NCBI GenBank assembly: GCA_964344935.1
Contig: CAYFPL010000002.1
Location: 186,001 to 250,000 of the forward strand
Direction: 5' to 3'
Length of the DNA: 64,000 nt
DNA from: GCA-2731375 sp964344935
GTDB lineage: Bacteria; Pseudomonadota; Alphaproteobacteria; GCA-2731375
Both the position numbers and the translations under genes were made by a program. How positions within the stretch are numbered: the first letter of the stretch is position 1; every line of letters begins with the position of its first letter. This document shows positions 36,720 through 45,333 of the stretch, one piece after another. Below the pieces are notes generated by a model. It was not told where the DNA came from and did no database searches. It worked only from the letters and a program-made list of their open reading frames with translations.

Positions 36720-37198
36720 GCGTAGACCATAACATCGCCATCCGATGCACAATCAATGGCATCGAACGGGCGCTCGAGGTCGGGGCCGGCGAGACCTTGC
36801 TGCGGGCTCTGCGCCGGCGGCTGTTTCTGACCGGCACAAAAGAGGGCTGTCTGGAAGGCGAATGTGGCGCCTGCACGGTATTGCTTGACGGTGTGCCGGT
36901 GGATTCCTGCATTCTGGCTGCCGCGGCAGTTGATGGACGCGAGGTCCGCACCGTGGAAGGCCTGGCGGATCGGGAGGAGATGAACCCGTTGCAGCGCGCC
37001 TTTCTGGAGCAGGGTGCGGTGCAGTGCGGCTTCTGCACACCCGGTATCCTCATGACCCTGACCGCGTTGCTTGAGCGCCATCCAACCCCGTCCGAAGTGC
37101 AGATCGAATCTGCCCTGGCCGGAAACCTCTGCCGCTGTACCGGCTACCGGCAGATCATCGACGCGGTTCTGGCGGCGACCGCGGAGCAGGCATCATGA
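36716..37198 (+). CDS. Molybdenum hydroxylase 2Fe-2S subunit (CutS/CoxS-like)
   Basis: 160 residues. An N-terminal plant-type cluster domain has GCLEGECGACTVLLDG and the closing C in SC; a C-terminal helical domain has CGFCTPG and CRCTGY. The eight cluster cysteines are all visible. The GTG at 36716 (GTGA overlap with the FAD subunit) follows GAGGAGG. Stop TGA overlaps the ATG of the large subunit, so translation is probably coupled. Confidence 0.93.
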   Translation: MSVDHNIAIRCTINGIERALEVGAGETLLRALRRRLFLTGTKEGCLEGECGACTVLLDGVPVDSCILAAAAVDGREVRTVEGLADREEMNPLQRAFLEQGAVQCGFCTPGILMTLTALLERHPTPSEVQIESALAGNLCRCTGYRQIIDAVLAATAEQAS

Positions 37199-39489
37199 CG
37201 GCCGTCGGCTCCAACGCCCTGCGCAGCGACGGCGAAAGCAAGCTCCGTGGCGAAGCCGTCTTTGGTGCCGATCTGGCGGTACCGGGCATGCTGCATGGCC
37301 GCTTGCTTCGCGCAACGGTCCCGGCCGCCAACATCCGACGCATTGATGCGACCGCCGCCGCCAAACTGCCCGGCGTGCATGACGTGATTACTGGGCATGA
37401 CGTCAAGAACGACCGCGCCGGTGTCCTCGTTTTCGATACGCCGTTGTTTGCCACGGACTATATTGCCTATGAAGGCGAGCCACTGGCTGCCGTGGCGGCG
37501 GACAGCGTTGAAATCGCCGAAGCGGCCTTGCGCCTCATCGTGGTGGAGATCGAGGAGGTTGCAGCCGTCGGAACACCGGAAGAGGCGCTCTTGCCCGATG
37601 CCCGGCTGGTGCATCCCGGTTGGGCCGAGTTCACCATCGCCGGCGGTGCTGAGTTTGCCCGGGAGGGCAACATCGTGGCGGAAATCCTATCCGACCCCGG
37701 TGACGTGGACGCCGCGTTCGAGGGTGCGGATCATGTCATCGAGGGCACCTATCGGGCACCAAGGCAATACCAGGCCTATCTGGAGCCGAAGATGGCCTTG
37801 GCAACCTATGACGCCGGACGCTATGTAATCCAGGTTTCACACCAGTATCCGTTCCGCATCCGTGACCGGCTGGCGCAGGTCCTCGATGTGCCTAAATCGG
37901 CGATCCGCATCGTCGGCCACCATATTGGCGGCGGCTTCGGCGCCAAGCTAGACCTGGGCCTGGAACCCTATGCCGCCATTCTGGCCCGGCGCACCAGGCG
38001 CCACGTGAGATTCGTCAACAATGCCGATGAGGAGCGTCTGGCGGCCCCCTGCCGGGAAAACGCCACTGTGAAGATCCGCTCCGCCGTACGCAGCGACGGC
38101 GCCATACTGGCCCAGGACGTGGACGTAGTGTTCGACAGCGGCGCCTATGCCAACAACGGCCCAGCGACGGCCAGCATCCCGATATTCATGTACGGCTCCA
38201 TCTATAAAGTAGGCACCGCGCGTATCCGCAACCGCATGGTCTATACCAACACCGCGCCCACCGGCGCCTTTCGCGGCGTCAGCGGACCCTATCTGGTGTT
38301 CGCGGCGGAGCGGCACATGGATGAGATTGCCAATGCTCTGGACCGGGACCGGCGCGAATACCGTCTGGCGACCCTGGCCCAGGACGGCGACAAGATGCGT
38401 AACGGCCAGGCCCTGGAAGAACTCTCGATCCTGCACGAGGCCTTTGAGCTGGTAGAGGAACGCGCCCCTTGGGCGGACCGGCCGAATGGCGCCAGCGATG
38501 ACGTTAAGTTGCGCGGCACCGGTATTGCTGCAGCGGTCTGGCTGACCAACCCCCAGCCGGGACAGGCGACAGTGAAACTGAACGAGGACGGCACTCTGGT
38601 GGTCATCACCGCAGCCACCGACAGCGGCTCCGGTGCCGTTATGACCGGTTTGCGGCAGATCGCCGCCGAAGGGCTTGGGCTCGACGCCGATCAAGTGACC
38701 ATCACCATGCCCGATACGGATGTCGCCGGCTTCGATGCCGGCTCCCAAGGTAGCCGCACCACACACGTGGCGGGCCGGGCCGTCTTCGATGCCACCCAGC
38801 AGGTTAAAGAGCAGGTGATCGAAAAAGCCGCCACAATGTTGGAAGCGGCGGAGGCCGATCTGGTGATCGAAGGCGGCGCAGTGCACGTCTCCGGCGTACC
38901 AGATATGCGGGTTGGCCTGGAGCAAGTGGCCATGGCCGCCACCTTCAGCGATGGCCCCATCGTCGGCACCGGCTCTTACGTGACGCCACCGCCGCCCCAC
39001 GATCCCCTCTGCACCACCGGCATGCTGTTCTCCACCTGGCCAACGCCTACCTATCATGTGCATCAGGCGGAGGTGGAGGTGGATCTCGTCACCGGCCAAG
39101 TCACCGTGGGACGCTACGTCATCGCCCAGGAAGTGGGCCGGGCCATCAATCCCGACGCCATCATGGGGCAAGTTTACGGTGGTGTGGCCCAGGGTCTCGG
39201 CTATGCGCTGTGGGAACGCATGGATATCCAGGGCGGCCGATATGTGCAGCGGAACTTTGAAAGCCACGGCCTGCCGCTTGCCTGCGACATGCCACAGATC
39301 GAAGCCATTCTGATGGAACACCCGGAGGCCGCTGGACCCTATGGCGCCAAGGGCGCGGCAGAGCCGCCTATCGTCCCCGTCGCCGCCGTCATCGCCAATG
39401 CCGTTTCGAATGCCATCGGCGCACCAATCGATCAGATCCCCATTACGCCCGAGGCCGTGCTTGAAGCCTTGGAAACGTCGAAGCAATGA
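37195..39489 (+). CDS. Molybdenum hydroxylase large catalytic subunit (CoxL/XdhB-like)
   Basis: 764 residues of molybdopterin-binding hydroxylase; starts ATG 37195 in an ATGA overlap. GGGFGAKLD is the first Moco motif, GAFRGVSGP the second, and the catalytic Glu is Glu723 in GAKGAAEPP. It lacks the CO dehydrogenase AYRCSFR loop, so it is a hydroxylase of N-heterocycles, aldehydes or similar, not a CO oxidiser. At the usual GQG motif it has SGSGAVMT, with Ser479 where most members have Gln; related families with GTG/GSG here are known. Next to an LLM flavoprotein gene. Confidence 0.9.
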   Translation: MTAVGSNALRSDGESKLRGEAVFGADLAVPGMLHGRLLRATVPAANIRRIDATAAAKLPGVHDVITGHDVKNDRAGVLVFDTPLFATDYIAYEGEPLAAVAADSVEIAEAALRLIVVEIEEVAAVGTPEEALLPDARLVHPGWAEFTIAGGAEFAREGNIVAEILSDPGDVDAAFEGADHVIEGTYRAPRQYQAYLEPKMALATYDAGRYVIQVSHQYPFRIRDRLAQVLDVPKSAIRIVGHHIGGGFGAKLDLGLEPYAAILARRTRRHVRFVNNADEERLAAPCRENATVKIRSAVRSDGAILAQDVDVVFDSGAYANNGPATASIPIFMYGSIYKVGTARIRNRMVYTNTAPTGAFRGVSGPYLVFAAERHMDEIANALDRDRREYRLATLAQDGDKMRNGQALEELSILHEAFELVEERAPWADRPNGASDDVKLRGTGIAAAVWLTNPQPGQATVKLNEDGTLVVITAATDSGSGAVMTGLRQIAAEGLGLDADQVTITMPDTDVAGFDAGSQGSRTTHVAGRAVFDATQQVKEQVIEKAATMLEAAEADLVIEGGAVHVSGVPDMRVGLEQVAMAATFSDGPIVGTGSYVTPPPPHDPLCTTGMLFSTWPTPTYHVHQAEVEVDLVTGQVTVGRYVIAQEVGRAINPDAIMGQVYGGVAQGLGYALWERMDIQGGRYVQRNFESHGLPLACDMPQIEAILMEHPEAAGPYGAKGAAEPPIVPVAAVIANAVSNAIGAPIDQIPITPEAVLEALETSKQ

Positions 39490-39502
39490 CGGGCTGGACA
39501 GC

Positions 39503-40492
39503 ATGAGTGCGGAACATCCCATCGGTCTTGTCCTCGGTAGCGCCATCGCACCGGGTCAAATCCAGACGGCGGCGGCGACGGCAGAAACCTGCGGCTTCGA
39601 CGAAATCTGGCTGGCCGAAGATTATTTCTTTACGGGCGGCATCTCCGGCGCCTCCCTTGTTTTGGGTGCCACCTCCCGCATCACCGTCGGCATCGGTGTG
39701 GTCTCGGCCATGGCCCGGCACCCGGCACTTCTGGCCATGGAACTGTCCACCCTGTCACAGGTCTATCCGGATCGCCTGATCGCGGGCATCGGCCTCGGGG
39801 TACCGGCATGGGTGCGTCAGATGGGACTGCACCCTCGCTCACCCCTGGCGGCCCTGCGCGAGTGCGTCACCACCACAAAGGCCCTCCTGCGCGGCGAGAC
39901 GGTGGATCAGAAGGGCGATGTCTATGCCTTCAACAATGTGAGCCTCGTCTACCCCGAGACTGGCACACCCACACCGGTGCGCATGGGTGTGATCGGGCCC
40001 AAGATGCTACAGCTCTCCGGCGAAGTGGCCGATGGTTCCGTTCTCTCGGTCTCCGCCGGCCACGACTATGTACGCTGGGCCAAGGCGCGCATCGACGAGG
40101 GTCGTGAACGGGCCGGGCGCACGGATGATCATCCCATCACCGTCTTCGCCATCTATGCCGTGGAAGAGGACGGCGATGCGGCACGGGCCTCGGCCCGCTC
40201 CAAACTGGCCTTTTACCGACAGAACGGCGCCAATGGCCTGACGGACGTCTACGGCATTTCGGATGAGTTGAACGCTCTGGTCTCACGCGGCGGCTACGAG
40301 GTCTTGCTGAAGGATATGCCGGATCAATGGGTGGAGGATCTGACCATTGCAGGCAGCCCCGAGGAATGCGCCGCGAAGATTTCGGCGTTCTATGCTGCAG
40401 GCGCCGATTCCGTCGCCCTTTTCCCCGTCGCAACAGAGCGCACGGAGGAGATCATCCGGCTAACAGCCGATCGTGTCCTGCCACTGCTTTGA
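39503..40492 (+). CDS. LLM-class flavin-dependent oxidoreductase
   Basis: 329-residue F420/FMN-dependent luciferase-like TIM-barrel protein. Recognisable by CGFDEIWLAEDYFF, SRITVGIGVVSAMARHPALLAME and the C-terminal TIAGSPEECAAKISAFYAAGAD. Starts 14 bases after the hydroxylase large subunit stop, at ATG 39503 (upstream in-frame codons lie inside that gene). F420 or FMN dependence cannot be settled from sequence; alphaproteobacteria can carry either. It may oxidise the same substrate series as the hydroxylase. Its stop lies two bases from the convergent exonuclease stop. Confidence 0.87.
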   Translation: MSAEHPIGLVLGSAIAPGQIQTAAATAETCGFDEIWLAEDYFFTGGISGASLVLGATSRITVGIGVVSAMARHPALLAMELSTLSQVYPDRLIAGIGLGVPAWVRQMGLHPRSPLAALRECVTTTKALLRGETVDQKGDVYAFNNVSLVYPETGTPTPVRMGVIGPKMLQLSGEVADGSVLSVSAGHDYVRWAKARIDEGRERAGRTDDHPITVFAIYAVEEDGDAARASARSKLAFYRQNGANGLTDVYGISDELNALVSRGGYEVLLKDMPDQWVEDLTIAGSPEECAAKISAFYAAGADSVALFPVATERTEEIIRLTADRVLPLL

Positions 40493-40494
40493 CG

Positions 40495-41079
40495 TTACGC
40501 GACCTTCGTCTGACGAAGCAATGTCACCAGCAAACGCCCATACCCGCGAGCATCATCAATCGCACGGTGGGTGTGATCATGGTTGCCGAGCCATTCCGGA
40601 GGGTAGTTACTTGGATGACAATCCCAAATGGGCCAGCCGAGCCGAATGGAAGCGATCGTTCGAATGCAGATGCCGCTAGCATAGAATAGGGGATTGGCGT
40701 CCCTTGGTCCTTGCGTAAGCCGCTTGTCCGTAAACTGTCGAAGATAGTAATCAATCCATATGCCGTCGAATGCTATTGGGTGGGCGGCAAATACTGGCCT
40801 ATCCGGCAGGGCAGACACCCACTCAACAAATGCACTCATAACGGCGCCGGCCGGACGGGGGTCCGCCGTGGCCGCGGCATAGGCTTCCGGCTGGGTAGCA
40901 AACCATTTCATGGTGTCAGCGTCCGGGTTCGCCCATTCCAGCGGTGCCAATACCGCCTCGAATGCAGAAACCTCATCACCTTCGCTAGACACCGCAACCG
41001 ACGCAAAGGAGAGCATTGAATTGTCACCTGGAACCGGTCCATCCGCTTCAATGTCGGTGATGACATAAGTTGGGTTCAT
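40495..41079 (-). CDS. DEDDh-family 3'-5' exonuclease
   Basis: 194-residue exonuclease-like protein with the three Exo motifs: ITDIEADG (D9, E11), HPIAFDGIW, and the ExoIII motif HTHRAIDDARGYG, with its His and Asp. The size fits stand-alone members such as those related to the DnaQ epsilon proofreader or to RNases. Starts at ATG 41079. It is not functionally related to the catabolic genes around it and may be a bystander. Role in DNA or RNA metabolism not determined. Confidence 0.8.
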   Translation of the reverse strand: MNPTYVITDIEADGPVPGDNSMLSFASVAVSSEGDEVSAFEAVLAPLEWANPDADTMKWFATQPEAYAAATADPRPAGAVMSAFVEWVSALPDRPVFAAHPIAFDGIWIDYYLRQFTDKRLTQGPRDANPLFYASGICIRTIASIRLGWPIWDCHPSNYPPEWLGNHDHTHRAIDDARGYGRLLVTLLRQTKVA

Positions 41080-41233
41080 TGGGTAAATGCCTATCCTCTT
41101 GTTTCTGCCTTCGCTGGCTATCCAATAGGCAATACAGCATCATCTCGCAGATTTATAGAATTTGAACGAAACGATGGTTACGACGCGGGCCACGAGCTAG
41201 GCTAATACCGTCCGGAAATAATGGAGAGAAACC

Positions 41234-42094
41234 TTGAGTTACGAAAACATCATCTACGAGAAACGCGGGCCCGTGGCTTATGTCACCCTGAACCGGCCGG
41301 AGAAACTGAACGCCCTTTCAGATGATCTTCAGATCGAAGTTCGGGATGCCCTAGAGGACGCCGGCTGGAACGATAATGACATCCGGGTCATCGTCCTCAA
41401 GGCGGCCGGGCGGGCCTTCAGCGCCGGTTTTGACATTACGACGGGAAGCAAAATCAATCCGGCGGAATTGCGGGCCCGTTTCCTCAAGGGTAAGACGTTC
41501 TCGGCCTCCGCCTGGTGGGATGTGTTCTGGAACAACCCAAAGCCGATCATCGCGCAGATCCACGGCTTCTGTATCGCGGGCGGGTTGGCCACCGCGACCT
41601 TCTGCGATCTGCGCATCTGTTCCGAGGATGCCAAGTTCGGGGCGCCGGAGATCCGTACTGGCGGGCCCTATATTCCGGCGGTGTGGCCCTGGGTTATCGG
41701 CATGACGAAGGCGCGGGAGCTCCTCTATACCGGCAACCTGATCGATGCGGCCGAGGCGAAACGGCTCGACCTTGTAAATGAGGTGGTGCCGGCCGATGAA
41801 CTGGACGATGCTGTAGAGCGCCAGGCACAAACCATCGCCAAGCTGCCCGCGACGACCGTGGAATACAATAAAAAGCTCATCAACATGTCTTATGAGTTGA
41901 TGGGTGTGCGCCAGGTCGTCGAACGGTCCATGGAACTGGAAGTCGTTGCGCTGGCCAGCGGCAGCACCACGCCGGAGATTGAGGAATTCAACAAGATACG
42001 GCAATCAGACGGTTTGAAGGCGGCGCTGAGCTGGAATGCCGCCCGCTTCGAGGAAGAAGACGCCTGGTTCAAGAAGTCCCGCGAACGCAGCTGA
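41234..42094 (+). CDS. Enoyl-CoA hydratase/isomerase family protein
   Basis: Crotonase-fold protein, 286 residues, longer than the common 260. The oxyanion-hole segments are GRAFSAGFDITTG and FCIAGGLATATFCDLRI, and a Glu is kept in FGAPEIRTGGPYIPAVWP. It starts at TTG 41234 because GGAGAGA lies correctly ahead and no in-frame ATG exists. The extra C-terminal tail ends EEEDAWFKKSRERS. Likely hydrates an acyl-CoA in beta-oxidation or a ring-cleavage route. Confidence 0.87.
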   Translation: MSYENIIYEKRGPVAYVTLNRPEKLNALSDDLQIEVRDALEDAGWNDNDIRVIVLKAAGRAFSAGFDITTGSKINPAELRARFLKGKTFSASAWWDVFWNNPKPIIAQIHGFCIAGGLATATFCDLRICSEDAKFGAPEIRTGGPYIPAVWPWVIGMTKARELLYTGNLIDAAEAKRLDLVNEVVPADELDDAVERQAQTIAKLPATTVEYNKKLINMSYELMGVRQVVERSMELEVVALASGSTTPEIEEFNKIRQSDGLKAALSWNAARFEEEDAWFKKSRERS

Positions 42095-42167
42095 GGGGCG
42101 GTTTTGTGCGCGCGGGAAATCTCCGCTACAGTCGGCGGTAGGGTTAGGAATGATTGGGGAGCGGCGA

Positions 42168-42839
42168 ATGGATCCGGATATTAAGGCGGCCTTGGACAAA
42201 CTCTTCGCGGCCGACAGCACCCTTTACCAAGCGCGCGGGTTCCAACGGCGCATTGGCTGGGGCAACAAGCCGGCCCTGGTCAATATCGATCTGGCCAATG
42301 CCTGGACACGAGAAGACAACGCCTTTACCTGCGAGGGCATGGAAGAAGTAATACCCGCAGTACAACAAGTCCTAGCCGCCTTCCGCGCCAAGGGCCTGCC
42401 GATCATCTTCACCACCACGGCCTATGAAATCATCGAGGGCGAACACTCGGACATGGGTCTGTGGGGTAAGAAGATCCCGGCGGAAGTCCTGCAAGCCGGC
42501 TCAAAGGCAGTGGAGATCGATGACCGCCTGGAACGCCGGCAGGACGAACTACTGATCGTCAAGAAACAGGCAAGCGCCTTCCGCGGTACCAACCTGAACA
42601 GCTATCTCACCGCCTGCGGCGTCGATACGGTTGTCGTCACCGGCGCCACCGCCAGCGCCTGCGTACGCGCCACGGTGGAGGATGCCATCGCCGATGGTTT
42701 CCGGCCGATCATCGTGCGTGAATGCATCGGCGATCGCATCGCCGGCGCGGTGGAGTGGAATCTCTACGACATGGACGCCAAATTCGGCGACGTGGAATCC
42801 CTCGACGACGTCCTCGACCACATGCGCCGCAACGTCTAG
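42168..42839 (+). CDS. Isochorismatase-like hydrolase (N-carbamoylsarcosine amidase type)
   Basis: Cysteine hydrolase of 223 residues. The catalytic triad appears as Asp41 in NIDLANAW, Lys132/133 in IVKKQASAF, and Cys165 in TASACVRATVEDA. The cis-peptide motif is VVTGATASAC. The family includes N-carbamoylsarcosine amidase, maleamate amidase (NicF), nicotinamidase and isochorismatase; the first two fit best with the nearby genes, but the choice is inference. ATG 42168 follows GGGGAG, giving a better start than ATG 42150. The convergent EthD-like gene lies 41 bases further. Confidence 0.87.
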   Translation: MDPDIKAALDKLFAADSTLYQARGFQRRIGWGNKPALVNIDLANAWTREDNAFTCEGMEEVIPAVQQVLAAFRAKGLPIIFTTTAYEIIEGEHSDMGLWGKKIPAEVLQAGSKAVEIDDRLERRQDELLIVKKQASAFRGTNLNSYLTACGVDTVVVTGATASACVRATVEDAIADGFRPIIVRECIGDRIAGAVEWNLYDMDAKFGDVESLDDVLDHMRRNV

Positions 42840-42880
42840 GCGCGGCCTGTTGGGGCCAATCCTGATTTGACGAGTCTAGC

Positions 42881-43612
42881 TTAGTCGTCAAGCCGCCAAT
42901 GCTTGGCGATGGGCCGATAGACGTTCCAGGACATATTATCGACCAGGGGCGCGCCGAATTCCATCCAGCGGCCCAATTCGTCCTGGGCTTCCTGGCACAT
43001 AGTGTCAGGATCGGCCAGGCTGGGTAGGCAGTCCAGGTTCTCGAATTCATAGAGCGCCAGGTATTTCGGGCCCATGTCCAGCCAATCCAGGGCCGGGTGC
43101 TCGATCAATTGAAAACGGGCACCGGAAGCATAGCCTGGTATTTGCAACAGGTTCGGAACATGGGAACTGTCATACCAGGCGTTGAATTCGGCCTCTTTCT
43201 GCGGCACCACGCAATCGGCCATCACGACACTTAAGGGAAGATCGCCGCTCAGGAACGGGTTGCCCAAATGGCTACCGGATAGCTGCCGGTAGACATTAAT
43301 GCGTACATCGCTCAAGCCCTGAAGCTGATCGAACTTAGCGAATTCCGCATTGGCGGTGGGATGGCGTTTATCGGCATCTTCCCCCAGTTGGCTTTCCAAT
43401 AGGGATGTATCCTTGATTTCATAAAGGGCCAGATACTTAGTCTCGCCAACCACGGCCTGATAGCGCCGGCCCCAGTTGTAGCCGGGAATTTCCAGGATTG
43501 CGGGTACGTGGTGGTAATACCAGGCATTGAAGGCGTGCTCGTGAGCCGCCTCCACATTTGCCTGTACCAACAGCAACAAGGGACGCTCGATGATCGTACT
43601 TTCGTTGGCCAT
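42881..43612 (-). CDS. Tandem EthD/Dabb-like ferredoxin-fold protein
   Basis: 243 residues containing two similar ferredoxin-like halves. Half 1 has FNAWYYHHVPAILEIPGYN and KYLALYEI; half 2 has FNAWYDSSHVPNLLQIPGYA and KYLALYEF. EthD-type proteins often lie beside dehydrogenases and Rieske systems as small isomerases, lyases or heme-associated helpers. This double form would mimic a dimer in one chain. It precedes the amidohydrolase gene with a 49-base gap; the start is ATG 43612. Confidence 0.75.
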   Translation of the reverse strand: MANESTIIERPLLLLVQANVEAAHEHAFNAWYYHHVPAILEIPGYNWGRRYQAVVGETKYLALYEIKDTSLLESQLGEDADKRHPTANAEFAKFDQLQGLSDVRINVYRQLSGSHLGNPFLSGDLPLSVVMADCVVPQKEAEFNAWYDSSHVPNLLQIPGYASGARFQLIEHPALDWLDMGPKYLALYEFENLDCLPSLADPDTMCQEAQDELGRWMEFGAPLVDNMSWNVYRPIAKHWRLDD

Positions 43613-43661
43613 GGTCCCGCCTCCCTATGCCAAGGTTACAACTGCGGCGCCGGCCAGGATG

Positions 43662-44873
43662 CTACGCCATCGCCCGGTTCGGCGCCTCCGGCAGACCGAA
43701 GTCAAAGACGCGATTGGCATTCAGGCCTAGGATCTTGGCGCGGGTGCCGTCGGAGATGCCGGACATGGTCCGCTCGATGGCAGCGGCCGAATGAGGCCAG
43801 GTGCCTTCGTGGTGGGGATAATCGTTGGCCCACATCATATTGTCTGTCAGATCGAACTGCTCGACCAGGGCGAGGCCGACCGGGTCCTCCTGAAACGCCG
43901 CCGCACCATGTTGCTTGAAATAGTCGCTGGGCAGACCCTGCAATTTGGGCCGCACCCAGAAATGGTGCTTGCGATAGGCTTCGTCCATGGCCTCGAGGGC
44001 CCAGGGGATCCAGCCAATGCCCGCCTCGATCAGGGCGAATTTGATCTTGGGGAAGCGTTCCAAAACGCCGGAGCCGCAAAGATTGGCCATGGGCTCAATC
44101 GTCGGGCTTAGAGAGTGGGAGACATAGTTGATTACCGCGCCGCCGTTGCCCTTTGACGCACGCGGGTCGCGGCCGGTGGAGACATGGAAGGTGATCGGCA
44201 GGCCCACTTCCTCGATCAGTGCCCACATGGGATCGTACATGGGCAGGTTGTAGTTAGGATCGTCCACATCGTGACTGCCGAAGATCGGTTTGCAGGGCAG
44301 AGTAAGTCCCCGGAAACCGAGCTTGGCCACCCGCTCGATCTCCTTCATGGAACCTTCGATATCTCCAGTCCCCAAGGCCGCCATGGGCGACATGGTGTCA
44401 TTGTTGGGGCCATAGAACTCCCAGGCCCAGGTATTCCAGACGCGGCACTGCGCCATGGCGAATACCGGATCAGGGGTGGCCCACATGGCAAGGCCCTTGT
44501 TGGGAAAGATCACCTCGGCATCGATGCCGTCACGTTTGTGGTCGGCGATGCGGCCCTCGACGGTGGCGCCGGAGCCGTTGCGCTCCTGATCCTGTCCCAC
44601 CATGGCCGCGATACGGATCTTCACCGGCCGGTAACCCTCGACAATGTTCCACAAATCGCCCTTCTCATCCTTTTCCTGGCGGGGGATGCGGTCGCGATAC
44701 TCGGGCTCGATGCGCTTGGCCCAGAGATCCGCCGGCTCGTTGGCGTGGGTATCGGCGGAAATCATCAGATACTTGTCGGGATCGTCAGGGCGCGCTGTGC
44801 GCGGCCAGCCGTCGGTTCCCGGTGTTTCCAGGCGCCAGGCATTGGCTTCATCGACTTGGACTTGTTCGCTCAT
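43662..44873 (-). CDS. Amidohydrolase 2 family protein
   Basis: 403-residue TIM-barrel metal-dependent hydrolase/decarboxylase of the amidohydrolase 2 family. The first metal motif is DTHANEP (D41, H43), the barrel His is in LPITFHVSTG, and the last metal Asp is in MWANDYPHHEGTWPHS. Members include decarboxylases such as 2-amino-3-carboxymuconate-6-semialdehyde decarboxylase and 5-carboxyvanillate decarboxylase as well as lactone hydrolases; those aromatic decarboxylases fit the aminomuconate theme nearby. The product cannot be set. It lies in a minus-strand run with thiolase-like and DUF35 genes. Confidence 0.85.
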   Translation of the reverse strand: MSEQVQVDEANAWRLETPGTDGWPRTARPDDPDKYLMISADTHANEPADLWAKRIEPEYRDRIPRQEKDEKGDLWNIVEGYRPVKIRIAAMVGQDQERNGSGATVEGRIADHKRDGIDAEVIFPNKGLAMWATPDPVFAMAQCRVWNTWAWEFYGPNNDTMSPMAALGTGDIEGSMKEIERVAKLGFRGLTLPCKPIFGSHDVDDPNYNLPMYDPMWALIEEVGLPITFHVSTGRDPRASKGNGGAVINYVSHSLSPTIEPMANLCGSGVLERFPKIKFALIEAGIGWIPWALEAMDEAYRKHHFWVRPKLQGLPSDYFKQHGAAAFQEDPVGLALVEQFDLTDNMMWANDYPHHEGTWPHSAAAIERTMSGISDGTRAKILGLNANRVFDFGLPEAPNRAMA

Positions 44874-44889
44874 GATTGTCTCCCCTGTC

Positions 44890-45333
44890 TCAATCTTTCA
44901 GGCGCCATTGCACCAAAGTATAAGGCACATCCGCTTCGTCATGTGGCTCGAACACCGCCTGCACTTCCCGTCCAATCACCACTTCCTGATCGTCCGGCCC
45001 CAGCAAATTGCCCAGCATGCGAATATTGCCGGCGTGGGGCAGTTCTACCAATACCACCGTGTAAGCCCCGCGCTCCCTTAGCGCGGGGTGGACCGGATGC
45101 CATGGCCGTTCCCAACTGTAGATCACACCCTCGGCGGCGACCTGTTCCCATTTCATCTCAAAGGAATTGCAATTGTGGCATAGCCACTCCGGGCCCCATT
45201 GCCAGGTACCGCAATCACCACAACGCTGCACCATCAATTCACCGCGCCGGGTCCCTTCCCAATAGGGCACGTCGAGTCCATCACCGCTAGGAACGGGCGC
45301 CGGCATGCCGGCAGGCAGATAACTCTCGCTCAT
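44890..45333 (-). CDS. DUF35 zinc-ribbon/OB-fold acyl-CoA-associated protein
   Basis: 147 residues. A four-Cys rubredoxin-like zinc ribbon (C38, C41, C52, C55) is followed by an OB-fold domain. Such proteins form complexes with thiolase-like partners, for example the Ltp2-ChsH2 aldolase of steroid side-chain degradation. ATG 45333 shares a base with the thiolase TGA, so translation is probably coupled; GAGGAGA sits upstream. The pair with the Cys-less thiolase is the informative context. Confidence 0.88.
   Translation of the reverse strand: MSESYLPAGMPAPVPSGDGLDVPYWEGTRRGELMVQRCGDCGTWQWGPEWLCHNCNSFEMKWEQVAAEGVIYSWERPWHPVHPALRERGAYTVVLVELPHAGNIRMLGNLLGPDDQEVVIGREVQAVFEPHDEADVPYTLVQWRLKD

Noticed and set aside
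37195..39489. Aerobic CO dehydrogenase large subunit
   Set aside because: The CO dehydrogenase active-site loop with Ser-Cys is absent; the sequence is GAFRGVSGP instead.
37948..39546. A 532-codon open frame on the minus strand under the Mo hydroxylase gene
   Set aside because: Antisense to a catalytic subunit with intact motifs. It is His/Gly/Ala-rich with no domain, as expected for a shadow frame in GC-rich DNA.
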